Source: Portunus trituberculatus (taxonomy: Eukaryota > Arthropoda > Malacostraca > Decapoda > Portunidae). From it: a stretch of 64,000 bases of DNA. Position 1 is the first letter of the stretch. Each line of letters begins with the position of its first letter. Below, in pieces: positions 1 to 11,836 of the stretch. A model generated the notes under the pieces. That model was not told the DNA's origin. It did no database searches and saw nothing but the letters and a program-made list of their open reading frames with translations. Both the position numbers and the translations under genes were made by a program. The stretch is taken from positions 7,256,276 through 7,320,275 of the forward strand of contig NC_059276.1 in assembly GCF_017591435.1 (NCBI RefSeq). Reading direction: 5' to 3'.

Positions 1-30
1 GAAGAAGAAAAATGAAGAAGGAAACGATAA

Positions 31-66
31 AGAAGAAGAAGAAGAAGAAGAAGAAGAAGAAGAAGA
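31..66. repeat. (GAA)n microsatellite
   Basis: Pure GAA tract at the start of a purine-rich stretch (1-970) that otherwise holds no recognisable gene. Open frames across it encode only Lys/Glu/Arg runs. Confidence 0.95.
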
Positions 67-375
67 CGTAGTTGTCGTGAAGAGACAGTAATGATAATGA
101 AGAAGAGAAAGAAGAGGAGAAATAGGACAGGAGGAGAAGACTCGATGACTAGAAATGAAAATGGTGAACAGCAAAGATGATGATAATAAGAAGATGAGCG
201 AGCAAACAGTAGACCGAGAGGAAAAAACGAGAAAGATGAGTAAAAAAAAAAAAGAAAAGATAATGAGAATGATGACAGAAGAAAAAGGAAAGAAAACTAA
301 AAGGAAGAAGATAAAGAAGAAAAAGAATGAACGTGGAAGGAACATAAACAATAAAATGGAGAAAAAAACGAAGAT

Positions 376-378
<3 letters not shown>

Positions 379-449
<71 letters not shown>
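379..449. repeat. (GA)n microsatellite
   Basis: About 35 uninterrupted GA units inside the purine-rich stretch. Confidence 0.97.
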
Positions 450-451
<2 letters not shown>

Positions 452-576
452 ACAAGGGTGCTAGGGAGTGTCTCACCTTGCAGTAAATCATTCACCCTTG
501 ACAGGCATTTTTTCCCCTAGTCAACATAAATTTGAAAGCCTTGCCCATCTCCTTTTCTTTGACCTCCCTTCTTCCC

Positions 577-677
577 TTCCTCCTCCTCCTCCTCCTCCTC
601 CTCCTCCTCCTCCTCCTCCTCCTCCTCCTCCTCCTCCTCCTCCTCCTCCTCCTCCTCCTCCTCCTCCTCCTCCTCCT
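577..677. repeat. (TCC)n microsatellite
   Basis: About 33 TCC units, uninterrupted. The strand bias flips here from purine to pyrimidine and flips back at about 730. Confidence 0.97.
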
Positions 678-775
678 CTTCTTCCCTTCATTCTTTCCCC
701 TTCCCTTTCTCGACCATTTCTGTAATAAAAGGAAGTGAGGAAAATAGGAGGGATGAAGTGGTAGATGAGGGAATG

Positions 776-967
776 GAGGAGGAGGAGGAGGAGGAGGTGG
801 TGGTGAAGAAGAAGAAGAAGAAGAAGAAGAAGAAGAAGAAGAAAGACAAGGAATATAATTGGTGAAGGAGAAAGGAATGGTGAAATGAAACAAGAGAAGA
901 TGAATAAAGAGTAGGAAGAGAGAAATACAGAAGAAGAAGAAGAAGAAGAAGAAGAAGAAGAAGAAGA
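776..967. repeat. (GGA)n, (GAA)n cluster
   Basis: GGA units (776-797), then GAA units (804-843) and a second GAA tract (930-967), joined by purine-rich DNA. Confidence 0.93.
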
Positions 968-1441
968 GACATAGCTATAATTGAACACTAAAATAAATTG
1001 TAATAAAAAGTAATAAAAAAAATAAACGAAGAAATAAAAAAAAAATCAAAACACAACTGAAACACACTGAAACACAAACAAAATACGATTAAATACCCTA
1101 TAAAAAACACAAAAACCTTAACAAAAACACTTGAAACACGCAACAAAGAGAAAAAAAATCTTAAAACGAAGCCAAAACCAAAGCCAGACGAACATACGAA
1201 CACATTCTTAATCTCATCTCATTCCTTTAGTCTTTTTTTTTCCCTCCCTTTTTCTCCCTCGGAAGTAAACGTCACACTCTGGCTGGCCGGTGGGCGGGGA
1301 TTAGCAGTATCGGTCTGGCTATCGGGCATAAGTGGGACGCGAGAGAAATGGAAGCGGCACCAGATTAACTCCTAACAATCCAGTCCCTTGGTTCTCGCTG
1401 GATGATTGATTCCGATCGTGTTAGTGGCGTGAGACTACCTG

Positions 1442-1443
<2 letters not shown>
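968..1443. other. A-rich then GC-rich single-copy stretch, no gene
   Basis: 968-1200 is A-rich with scattered ACAAA motifs. 1255-1440 is a more GC-balanced, apparently single-copy segment. No open frame or splice pattern is persuasive. Confidence 0.5.
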
Positions 1444-1511
<68 letters not shown>

Positions 1512-1615
1512 TTTTATAAACCCATAAACGACTTCTTCTGGTGATTAAATCTTTCCATTGATATCAAAATACTTCATCTGAAACGAAAGGATGTTTTGAA
1601 ATGATACCTTTGTTC

Positions 1616-1678
<63 letters not shown>
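1444..1678. repeat. Two (GA)n tracts
   Basis: GA tracts at 1444-1507 and 1618-1678, separated by 110 bp of unique AT-rich DNA. Confidence 0.96.
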
Positions 1679-1684
<6 letters not shown>

Positions 1685-1830
1685 CTTTTTTAATTGGTTA
1701 CACGCAAACTAAAGAAATATAGGAACACGTTATGTATTCTGTGTTGTAAGTAGTTTGTTTTGTCAGTACAGTTATAGCTGATTGGAAAATATGTATGCAA
1801 ATTAGCAGGTGTGGAGGAAAGGTAAGGAAT

Positions 1831-1946
<116 letters not shown>

Positions 1947-2184
1947 AAAAAATATATATCAATGTAAACCCAGATCTTTGAAAATTAATGCTCACAGTTA
2001 ATAAACAAAGAGGATACAATAGTAGATAGATGAATAATTGAATGGCCATTACGTATATGGAGAGATGTAAATGAATAGATAAAGGAATAATGTAGAATGT
2101 AAAGAAAAATGCAGAGAGAGACAGTAGGAAAAAATAAATAAACAAACATTTCGCAAACAGTGTGGAAAGAGAAATAGGAGGATG

Positions 2185-2309
<125 letters not shown>

Positions 2310-2371
2310 CAACGACATAAGATCAGACTGTAAAGATAAACAATGTGAGAAAAAAAATAGTCAGCACTTAA

Positions 2372-2503
<132 letters not shown>

Positions 2504-2626
2504 CAGTAGCCACATAGTCACCTTCTCACTGTCACTTCTTTTATTTTCTTCTCCTTATCACCTCAGATCAAGACTCGGCGTGTCCACCTCCAAGTTTATA
2601 ACACTAATATCAGACAAACCAAGGCC

Positions 2627-2886
<260 letters not shown>

Positions 2887-2946
2887 GTGTCAAAATTAAC
2901 TTCTTACTTTTTCATCACTATTTTCTTATTTTTTTTTATCGTTTTC

Positions 2947-2949
<3 letters not shown>

Positions 2950-2977
<28 letters not shown>
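2950..2977. repeat. (GA)n microsatellite
   Basis: Short GA tract of about 14 units. Confidence 0.93.
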
Positions 2978-3156
2978 CTATACCCACTCATCACAACAGC
3001 ACGGCGCGCCACTGCAATGCTGACTACGATGTGAATGTTAATTGTAAGTAAGTGAGTACCTGAAATTTCCAGGTAATTGTGAAGTGAGGCTGGTGAGTCA
3101 TGTAGGTTGAGTTAGACTGAGTAATGCGGCCTACCTCCCTTCCTCCCTTCCTACTC

Positions 3157-3237
3157 TTCCTCCTCCTCCTCCTCCTCCTCCTCCTCCTCCTCCTCCTCCT
3201 CCTCCTCCTCCTCCTCCTCCTCCTCCTCCTCCTCCTC
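3157..3237. repeat. (TCC)n microsatellite
   Basis: About 26 TCC units, preceded by related CTCCCTTC sequence. Confidence 0.96.
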
Positions 3238-4793
3238 TTACGAAATCACTGGTCGATGAAGTTAATATTCTCTGGAATCTAAATGGACTTATTCTCTTCC
3301 TCAGCTTCTGTCCATAACTTCTGTCTCTCTGATTGGGCAAGGAATGTGAATAATTTTGATATTTTATTGTCTTTCTTTTTCTTTGTCTTGTCCTTCTCTC
3401 CTGTCTCGCCGTGTCTGTTTTGAATTAGTGTTATTATTCTTATTTGTATTCTTGTTAGTGTCGATTTGTAAAGTTAGTTTCTCAGCGGAAGTTGTGGTTT
3501 TTGTGTGTTTAATTTCGTTAACTCGTTTTTTTTTTTTTCCTAATAAGAATGAGATTAACTTCCAGTGCACTTGTTCCCTTGTTTGTCTAAATTAATGCTC
3601 TTCTCAAATTTATGATCGCTGATGACACTTGCACACATGTTGCCTCACTTGAGTAACCTTGTCTGGTTTTACTGAGCAACAGCAAAGCCACAAGTATTAA
3701 GAGGTTTGAACGATTCCTTGTCTCCTTCTCTCAGTGGCGTCTTTCGGAATTGTAATGGAAACTTGTACTAATCATTCTGTTTACCTTGAGATGGTGAGGT
3801 TGTCAAATGTTTAATTGGAGGAAACTATCTTTGTTTTGACGTTTGTTTCCTCTGAAGGTGTTGATCCGTCCTCGTTTATTAGCACCGAGGGAAATTATTC
3901 AAGTTTCCAGTGATAGTAACAAGTCAAATGAGCTCCTCCAAGGCCCTCGCTGCTACTGCCACATGAGGACTCGATCGTAAAATAGCTGAGATGTTTTTAT
4001 CAATCCTTTTTTTGTAAACGACGAGCTCTAAACATGAGTTAATTGGCAGATCTATTCTTTTTAATCGCTTTTCCTCTCTCAATACTTGTAAAGATTTCAT
4101 GGAGTGATTATACTGCAGTGAATTATTGAATATTTTACTGAGAAGGTCAGATTCAACATTAATCGAGGGAAAATTGATAAAATATACGAAAAAATCTAAG
4201 TTTCTGTTGATAAATGAGTCAAGCGAGGTCCTTCAGTTGTTTCACTGCTCTCTGGCACAACACTCCTCGGCCACTGAACTCACCGGAAGCCTCTAAACGC
4301 AAAGTCACTGGAAAATTCGTACCTTTAGTTCTGTTTTTCTTCATTGGAGGCACCTTTTTAAATTTTCGTTTCTTTTGCAATTGTTTCATATTTCTCCTTC
4401 AATCAACTTCTTTCTCGTAAGTTGAGATATTGTATGGGCATTTTAATTCGTGGAGTTGTCAACCGAACACAGTAAATTCCAACACAAATAAACTAAAACT
4501 CAATGAAGGATCGTGGAAAAACCAAAAAGAAAAAGAAAACTAGAAAAAAAAATAAACACGAACTCCTCAAAGTGACGTCATACAATTAAAAACACAGAAA
4601 CTTATCAAAATGGATGCGAACCTTGAGTGGGAGTGACTAATTAACCAGAGCGCCTCGGGGCTTCTAATTATCCCGTCTCGTGGCACCGGCGAGTGTTTTA
4701 CTAATCACTAGGAAGAAGGTAATAGGTGTGTAGCGGCCTGGCGTATCTATTTGCCTTGCTAGATATACAAATGAAGACACGGAGAAACCAGCA

Positions 4794-4796
<3 letters not shown>
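3238..4796. other. Single-copy AT-rich stretch, no gene found
   Basis: About 1.5 kb without long repeats. Open frames are short and unconvincing. Seen inside: a full CRE palindrome TGACGTCA at 4573-4580 and two TAATTA palindromes at 4638 and 4665. These could be regulatory, but short motifs occur by chance. Confidence 0.5.

Positions 4797-4858
<62 letters not shown>
4797..4858. repeat. (GA)n microsatellite
   Basis: About 31 GA units. Confidence 0.96.
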
Positions 4859-4860
<2 letters not shown>

Positions 4861-5030
4861 AGTTCCTTCATGATAAAAAATACTCCAGTACAGATCTCGA
4901 TTCTAAAAGTGACTTGATAATTCTGTCTTAAAGGAATCGAATAGCAAGGTGAATAATCTCTGACATGGACGAGTTTCAACCCTTCTCTGGATATCCCTGA
5001 AGGAGTTGAATATTTGAAGTCCTGGACCCA

Positions 5031-5243
5031 GTATTCAGAAACCCTTTCGTCTTACACCACAACTATTTTCCAAGGCCACAGAGATGATTAGCGCCCCTTT
5101 CAAGAGAGTTTCTAGAGTTGATAATGTAGAAATCTTGTTATTCTGCCTCTATATACGTAAAAACACCTTTGAAACTCGTGTAAATTTAGATAAAGCCTTT
5201 TGAAATAGTGGAGATGAAGCGCAGGAGTGTTTGAAAATACGAG
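5031..5243 (+). mobile_element. Family B element, full-length copy
   Basis: Starts GTATTCAGAAACCC and ends with the near-inverted TGTTTGAAAATACG. It shares its interior with 31951-32162 (reverse) and the array at 58.2-59.3 kb, including AAGGCCACAGAGATGATTAGC and GTAGAAATCTTGT. About 213 bp, no coding capacity, so it is best read as a MITE- or SINE-like non-autonomous element; the inverted ends favour a MITE. Confidence 0.7.
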
Positions 5244-5378
5244 CGCTGGTGAATTTTAGAAAGTAAGGAAGGTTTATGAACGTTTTGTATAGAAAAGAGC
5301 AAAGAGGAAATGGTTTTCTCTTGAAGGAATTGAATTATAGGATGAAATACAAGAACATAGATGAAAAAAGTAATGTAT

Positions 5379-5897
5379 TTAAACCCTCATAGTACTGGGA
5401 CGCATTTTGGATGAGATTAGACGATTTTATTTACACAAGCAACGTTCTATGGGGGTCCGAGGGGTCTCCAAGCGCACGGGTTCGAATTCTGCCCACGGTC
5501 CTAGTGTAGGTTGGGCTTCCTCACTCGGGGCAACGGTTTCCTAGCGGGTGGGCTTTGAGATAGGAGGTACCCCAAAAGTATCCCTTTAACCCAGAAATTC
5601 CCCTTGAAAAGCCCACATGGTTTATAAAAAGAAGAGGTCAGAAGGTTAATGGCCCAGTCTTCACTATTTTAATCCCCACATGAGATTCGAAAGCTGTATA
5701 AAATGACCTAATGATAACCTGAATAGATATGAAGACGTATTTTGGTACTGAAGGGATATACCAACACTATAGATAAAGCTACATTAAGGCTTTATAAAAA
5801 AACACTATCAACATTTTTCATCATGAGAGGCTGTGTAAAATGACCTAATGGTAACCTGAATAGATATGAAGACGTATTTTGGTACTGAAGGGGTTAA
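5379..5897 (+). mobile_element. Family A MITE, split by a SINE and with duplicated 3' end
   Basis: The 5' part (TTAAACCCTCATAGTACTGG) runs to about 5452, where a SINE interrupts it. The element resumes at about 5633 (AGGTCAGAAGGTTAATGGCC). Its 3' end occurs twice, at about 5695-5755 and 5832-5897, with only the second ending GAAGGGGTTAA. The first lacks 16 bp spanning the element/flank junction. Confidence 0.8.
5453..5632 (+). mobile_element. tRNA-derived SINE fragment nested in family A
   Basis: GGGTTCGAATTCTGCCCACG at 5478-5497 matches a tRNA B box and flank. It is followed by a tail with GGGCTTCCTCACTCGGGGCA and AAAAGCCCACATGG that resembles SINE tails I recall from crab clones. The A-box half looks truncated. 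It interrupts family A within its CTATGGAGGTCAGAAG segment, so it inserted after family A did. Confidence 0.65.
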
Positions 5898-5985
5898 AGC
5901 ACTATTTGATATACCAACACTATAGATAAAGCTACATTAAGGCTTTATAAAAAACACAATCAACATTTTTCATCATGAGAGGCCG
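5695..5985. repeat. ~140-150 bp tandem duplication (MITE 3' end plus flank)
   Basis: TGACCTAATG..CGTATTTTGGTACTGAAGGG followed by a flank with ACACTATAGATAAAGCTACA is present twice, offset 137 bp at the left and 153 bp at the right because the first copy carries a 16 bp deletion. Confidence 0.85.
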
Positions 5986-6388
5986 GACGTGAAAACCGGG
6001 AGAAATAAAGCTTGACTGAGGTTTAAAGTGTGGATAAAGATTTAATGGGACACTTTAATCATGCTTTAAAACAAGATAAAGCCTTCAACTACACTTGCCA
6101 ATTTATCCTTTTTTTAATATGATTACGAAAAACGTGATGTATTTTTTATGACCATTTTTATTAGTATTTTTAAAGCTAGCTCTAATTTCCTCTCTTCAAA
6201 TGATAATAATAATGATATAATGATAATAATAATAATAATAATAATAAAACATTTTCATTATAAGTGGCCGGACGTGAAAACCGAGAAAAAACAGGAATAA
6301 AGCTTGAATTAAGTTTAAAGTGTGGATAAAGATTTAATAGGACACTTTACCCATGCTTTAAAACAAGATAAAGCCTTAAACTACACTT
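5966..6388. repeat. Direct duplication, ~125 bp, offset 285 bp
   Basis: The block with GGCCGGACGTGAAAACC and TTTAAAGTGTGGATAAAGAT occurs at 5966-6096 and again at 6247-6388, separated by unique AT-rich DNA and an (AAT)n tract (6201-6246). Together with the two adjacent family A copies it suggests duplication of a MITE-plus-flank unit. Confidence 0.85.
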
Positions 6389-6413
6389 AAAAACAGAGAA
6401 ACCTTTAGTACTC

Positions 6414-6623
6414 TTAAAGCCTTCAGTACTGGAACACATTTTCACCGTGAGTTTGTGTGTGATTGGACTTTCTTTACATTTGGAAAGGTTTATGGAGGTC
6501 AGAAGATTAATGGCCAGAATCTTCACTATTGTAATCAGCACATAAGTTTCTAAAGCTGTATAAAACCACCAAATAGTAAGCAGAATGAATATGAAAACGC
6601 GTCATGGCACTGAGGGGGGTTAA
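6414..6623 (+). mobile_element. Family A MITE, full length
   Basis: 210 bp from TTAAAGCCTTCAGTACTGG to ACTGAGGGGGGTTAA. TTAA is present at both ends, as expected for a TTAA-targeting (piggyBac-like) element. Confidence 0.85.
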
Positions 6624-6901
6624 GAAAAAAGAAAAGAAACTACTTTGTATTTAAACTCTTCAAAAAGTCATGTTGCATTAAAAACTAGACACTTTGTTTT
6701 TATTAATAGTATTTTCCTAGCTATCTTCCTTTAAAAAATAGGAGTAACTCTCGTATTTTGAAATCTCGCGGTGTTTTAGTCCAATCTCGGAGAAGTTGTT
6801 TAAAAATTCGTGTCAGGTGTTGTGCCGTCACTTGTTGTACACGTCACAGTAAAGATTGTATCGGGGGCAAGATTCCTCGTATTATTCTCTATTCTTTCTA
6901 G

Positions 6902-6949
6902 TGGTGGTGGTGGTGGTGATGGTGGTGGTGGTGGTGGTGATGATGGTGG
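6902..6949. repeat. (GGT)n microsatellite
   Basis: Imperfect GGT tract with GAT interruptions. Confidence 0.92.
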
Positions 6950-7038
6950 TCTTGTTAGGCGAATCCTTCAATGACCTTCGCATTGGTCTTAGAATCTTGT
7001 AAAACAGTCGAGATTGTTACGCTATTAATATTTATATC

Positions 7039-7039
<1 letters not shown>

Positions 7040-7100
<61 letters not shown>
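7040..7100. repeat. (GA)n microsatellite
   Basis: About 30 GA units. The flanking 7101-7605 is A-rich unique DNA with no supportable gene. Confidence 0.96.
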
Positions 7101-7103
<3 letters not shown>

Positions 7104-7605
7104 ACATTTCCGATAAAAAGGAATAAAATGAAAAAAAAAACATAGAACCAACAAAGAAAATGTAAAAAATAACGAAAACAGAGAAATAAAGAGAGAAAAA
7201 AGGCTAGGAACACACGAAGAGCCCTTTAATAAACCAATACATATAATAAAGACGAATCTGAACCGAGACAAAGATTAGCAGGCGATAAGAGCCGAGATGA
7301 GGGAGGAGACACCAGAGGGAACACAAGATAAAGACCAAATGAACGGCCTCGGAACAGGAATAAAATAAGAGCCAAATAAATCCCAACTAAAAGAAACCAA
7401 AGCGAAGAAGAAGAAAAAAATAACCCTTGCACTTAACCTGTTGTTTTGCTTGATAAATGGAGGAGATACTTGAGTTGAATTGGTCTGTTTAGATTTTCAA
7501 GCTGGGGCAATAACTCTACCTGGGATTTACGAGGCTGAGAGAGGCAAGGGAGGTGAGAGACGCAGGCAGGTACTATTAACTCGTAAAAAAGGGAGAAGAA
7601 AGTAA

Positions 7606-7817
7606 TTAATCCCTTCAGTACCACGACACGTTTTCATATTCACTCTGCTTACTATTTGGTGATTTTATACAGCTTCAAAAACTTATGTAGGGATTAAAAT
7701 AGTGAAGACTCTGGTCATTAACCTTTTGATCTCCATAGACCCTTCTTAATGTAAATAAAATCGTCTAGTTATACCTAAAAATGAAGGTAAAAATGCGTCC
7801 CAGTACTGAAGGAGTTA
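7606..7817 (-). mobile_element. Family A MITE, full length
   Basis: Reverse orientation: TTAATCCCTTCAGTACCACG to CAGTACTGAAGGAGTTA, about 212 bp. Interior CTGCTTACTATTTGGTGATT matches the other copies. Confidence 0.88.
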
Positions 7818-8071
7818 TGGGGACAACTGTAAACGCATTCTCTCTCTGCAGTCATCACCCTCTTGAAGTAACGTGAGGGAAGCAAATATTGTAATGTACG
7901 TAGTCTCTGCTCACTTCCTTCTCAGTATCCCTTGCTTCTGTTGTAACTTGTGTCTCTTTCGTGAGTGTTCTGTGGTATCTGTCTCGAAGGATGGACGAGT
8001 TTCAGCTGTCAACTCCGTGCTTCAGTTATCGGGGCCTTGTGAAAATTGCAGGGTTGTTTAACGAAGATCCC

Positions 8072-8285
8072 TTAACCCCCTTCAGTGATATGATGCGTCT
8101 TCATATCCATTCTGCTTACTGTTTACTGATTTTATACAGCTTCAGAAACTTATGTGGGGGTTAAAATAGTGAAGACCCTGGCTATTAATTTTCTAACCTG
8201 CCTAAACCCTTCCTAATGTAAGGAAAATCGTCTGATATTACTGAAACTCATGGTAAAAGTGACTCCCAATACCGAAGAGGGTTGA
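8072..8285 (-). mobile_element. Family A MITE, full length, diverged
   Basis: TTAACCCCCTTCAGTGATATG to CGAAGAGGGTTGA. More substitutions than the neighbouring copy at 7606, suggesting an older insertion. Confidence 0.83.
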
Positions 8286-8933
8286 AGATACTGCTGATCA
8301 TTTCTGTAGATTGAAGAGTAGGTTACACGTTTTCACATAACGGTTCCACAATAACGAGAGAGACAAAAAGCTGTGTCTTCGTGTGTTTTAGCTTGGAACA
8401 CAAGAAAATAAGGGAAGCTTCAAGAAATCACAAGGTCTATTCGTGGCAGTTTCTCTTTGCAGCAAATTTCCACCTAACGTATTATACATGTATATGAAAA
8501 TAATACGTTAGCCTTACAAATATTAAAAGTGATGGGAAAATAAGAAAAAAACTGAAGTACTTTTTGTTATTGCAGTGATCAATTATCAGAGAAACCATGA
8601 AGTGTAAAATATATAATGTAGCCTGAACATTGATACGGATTTTCGTTGTTGATTTGCAGCCGTTGTTTCTTACTCCCAAGCTGACACGAACTCGAGAAAA
8701 CGAGATCAACGCTCAGAATCCCGTAAGAAAGAGAGACAAGTGATGCACGACCTGTAGGAGCCAAACAAACTCGATATTAAGCAAAACTAAATAGCAAAGG
8801 TTCACTGAATAGTTACCCCGTAGGAAAAATGAAGCAGGACTGACACTGAATCCTGTAAAAATAACAAATGACGGTCACTCAAGTGTTACCAATTTAAAAA
8901 AAACTAGTAATACACCCTTGCAGAACAGGACCT

Positions 8934-8936
<3 letters not shown>
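8286..8936. other. Single-copy stretch, no gene
   Basis: 650 bp of AT-rich unique DNA. The reverse-strand frames of 60-75 codons have no recognisable domain. Confidence 0.45.

Positions 8937-8996
<60 letters not shown>
8937..8996. repeat. (GA)n microsatellite
   Basis: About 30 GA units. Confidence 0.96.
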
Positions 8997-8998
<2 letters not shown>

Positions 8999-9184
8999 CA
9001 GTAGCTTATAAACATTAGGGCGTAGTCTTTAATTGCTACAAGTGAATGAGTGAAATTAACCAAACTACCTCCCGTTACTGGTACCCTCGGAAGCTGGGAA
9101 CCCTCATCTCTGCCTCACTCATTACTCCCGCCCTCGCTCTCGGTGATAATTACTCGCCATGTTGTAGGATTACTCTCATTACGG

Positions 9185-9199
9185 CCGCTAGATGGCAGT
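9185..9199 (+). promoter_or_regulatory. CTCF-like motif
   Basis: CCGCTAGATGGCAGT matches the CTCF core pattern CCASYAGRKGGCRSY at all but one position. CTCF is an insulator and looping protein conserved in arthropods. Occupancy cannot be judged from sequence, and CGCTAGATGGC-type words also occur in arthropod repeats. Confidence 0.35.
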
Positions 9200-9539
9200 G
9201 GCGCTTGTCAACGTAAATCCCTTGGTAATTATTTATCCTCATACGTCTTAGCGTGCGAGGGGAACAGCGAATAATATCTGTCATTTGAGCTTCGGGCGAG
9301 GGTGTAGCTGCGCTGGAGTATGTGTGTGTGTGTGTGTGTGTAGGAGAGTGTGGGAGCGTGTCTTAGCGTGTGATGTGTTGCGGATTGCTAAGATTATGAA
9401 AGAGTGCGTAAGAGTGATTGAGAGTGTATATTAGGTGTGGATGTGTGTTTGATTGTGAATGTTGTGAGTGTAAGTGTGTTGAGTCCATGTTGGTTTGTGT
9501 TATTTGAGTGTAAGGATCGTGAGTGTGTGTGGTAGTGTT

Positions 9540-10075
9540 TGAAGCAGTGTTGAGTAGGTAGGTGTGTTAGGAATGTGAGTGTTTGAATCTGTATCGAGTA
9601 TGTGGATGTGTTAGGAATGTAAGTGTGTAATAGTGTTTGAATCTGTATTGAGTAAATGTGTTAGGATTGTGAGTGTGTGAGGGTGTTTGAATCTATATTA
9701 CGTACGTGTGTTAGGAATGTGAGTGTGTGTGAGTCTGAATCTGTATTAGGTTAGGTTATGTTAATTTAAGTTAGGTTAGGTTAGGTTAGTGTTTGAATCT
9801 GTATTACGTACGTGTGTTAGGAATGTGAGTGTGTGAGGGTGTTTGAATCTATATAAAGTATGAATGTTCGGATTATCAGTGTGTGTGGTAGTGTCTGAGT
9901 TTGTACTATGTAGGAGGATTAGAAATATGTGTGTAAAAGTGTTTGAATCTGTATTATGTACGTGTGTTAGGAATGTGAGTGTGTGTGAGTGTCTGAATCT
10001 GTATAGAGTATGTGTGTTGGGATTGTCTGTGGTAGTGTCTGAGTCTGTACTGAATATGTTGGAGTGTTAGGAAGC
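9540..10075. repeat. ~50 bp GT-rich minisatellite, about 10 units
   Basis: Units like TGTGTTAGGAATGTGAGTGT followed by GTTTGAATCTGTATT begin near 9563, 9607, 9657, 9707, 9813, 9861, 9911, 9963 and 10013. A degenerate GT-rich lead-in starts at about 9300. The units contain TTAGG once each. Open frames here are repeat translations. Confidence 0.88.
9746..9789. repeat. Interstitial TTAGG telomere-like repeat
   Basis: Two TTAGG units, a degenerate middle (TTATGTTAATTTAAG), then three TTAGG units ending TTAG. TTAGG is the ancestral arthropod telomere unit. It replaces the expected ~50 bp spacing between minisatellite units at 9707 and 9813. Confidence 0.75.
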
Positions 10076-10318
10076 TGAATGTTGTAAGAGGAAAGTGGTG
10101 TCCTTTAACCTTTTCACTGGGATAAGCAACAATTCACACTAAATTTTCCTTTAAATCCCTTCTTTGTACACGAATACACCAATAAATACTAAATGATAAT
10201 GTATGTAGTGTATTGTAGGCTTGTTCATTCAATAAAGCCTTGTAATAGCATGTACAAGTCGACCATTGCTAATACAGGTACAGCTACAGAAGGTTTGTTT
10301 ATGTTCTTGTACTGTATG

Positions 10319-10530
10319 TAACCCCTTCAATACTGGGACACATTTTTACCTTGAGATTTGTTTACGATTAGACCATTTTATTGACATTAGAAAGGATCTA
10401 TGGAGGTCAGATGATTAATGGCCACAGTCTTCACTATCTTAATCCCCCACATAAGTTTCTGAAGCTGTATAAAATCACCAAATAGTAAGCAGAATGAATA
10501 TGGAAACACGCCATGGTACTGAAGGGTTAA
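10319..10530 (+). mobile_element. Family A MITE, full length
   Basis: TAACCCCTTCAATACTGGGAC to GGTACTGAAGGGTTAA, about 212 bp and close to the inferred consensus. TTAA is intact only on the right. Confidence 0.9.
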
Positions 10531-10971
10531 GTTATGTGTCGAAGGAAAACGGGCTCATTGTGGAAATACAGGCTTTTTTTGAATACCTTCTGCTACAACC
10601 TGTCAGATAGAAGTTACATGCTGTCAGATAAAGATAAGGCCGTGAACAAGATAAAGTCCTGCAGGAACCACATACCTGCTTCAGAATAAAAGAAGAGATA
10701 AATAAGCCAATTAATATGATTTATCTTAATTGTAGGATCATGGAACTTTTTATTTTTTTTTTATTTTTACCATAACGAGTACTGTCAGCTGCCTTCGCTT
10801 TTGGAGAGATGAAACTCCTGCTTGCCTGTTTGCCTGTTTCTCTGCTTCTCTGCCTGCTTGAGTGTCGCTGTGTTGTGGTTTTTGTGTTCCTGTTTGAAGT
10901 GCGAGTGTTGTGTGCTCCGATCTTTTCCTAATGTTAGCAATTTAAGTGTTCTTTCTTGATTTTTTTCCTCT

Positions 10972-10972
<1 letters not shown>
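10531..10972. other. Single-copy stretch, no gene
   Basis: AT-rich with TGCCTGTTT/TCTGCTTCTC short repeats near 10830. Nothing gene-like. Confidence 0.4.
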
Positions 10973-11359
<387 letters not shown>

Positions 11360-11624
11360 AAAAACACAATATACAAATGTTCCAACACACATCTTCATTC
11401 TGCTCTTGTCTGTCTTCATATTTTCTTCTGATTTGGGCAAAATAACCAACTTGTCACTCGTGTCTCGATGTATCTGTTTGCCTGACTTTCGCATCTTTCA
11501 AATCCATCCTTAACACACTAATCGAATAAGCAATAAATGACAAACGATAACCACCAAAGAGCAAAGGAGAGTTGACAAAGAAGGTAATATGTCATAATGG
11601 TTGTTGAAATTAATGTTCTTTGTG

Positions 11625-11836
11625 TTAACCCCTTCAGTACCATGACATTTCCATATTGATTCTGCTTACTATTTGGTGATTTTATACAACTTCAGAAACT
11701 CATGTCGGGGGTTAAGATAGTAAAGACTGTGGCCATTAATCTTCTGACCTCCATAGATGCTCTCCTGATGTCAGTAAAATGGTCTAATCGCACACAAATC
11801 TCAAAGTGGAAATGTGTCCAAGTATTGAAGAGGTTA
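11625..11836 (-). mobile_element. Family A MITE, full length
   Basis: TTAACCCCTTCAGTACCATG to CAAGTATTGAAGAGGTTA, about 212 bp. Confidence 0.9.

Noticed and set aside
468..988. Overlapping long frames of poly-Pro, poly-Leu, poly-Gly and poly-Arg
   Set aside because: They are the six-frame readings of one TCC/GGA microsatellite. The same applies to poly-SL, -RE, -HT and -CV frames throughout the window.
5478..5497. Possible tRNA gene
   Set aside because: Only the B-box half looks tRNA-like. There is no acceptor stem or A box, and a SINE-type tail follows.
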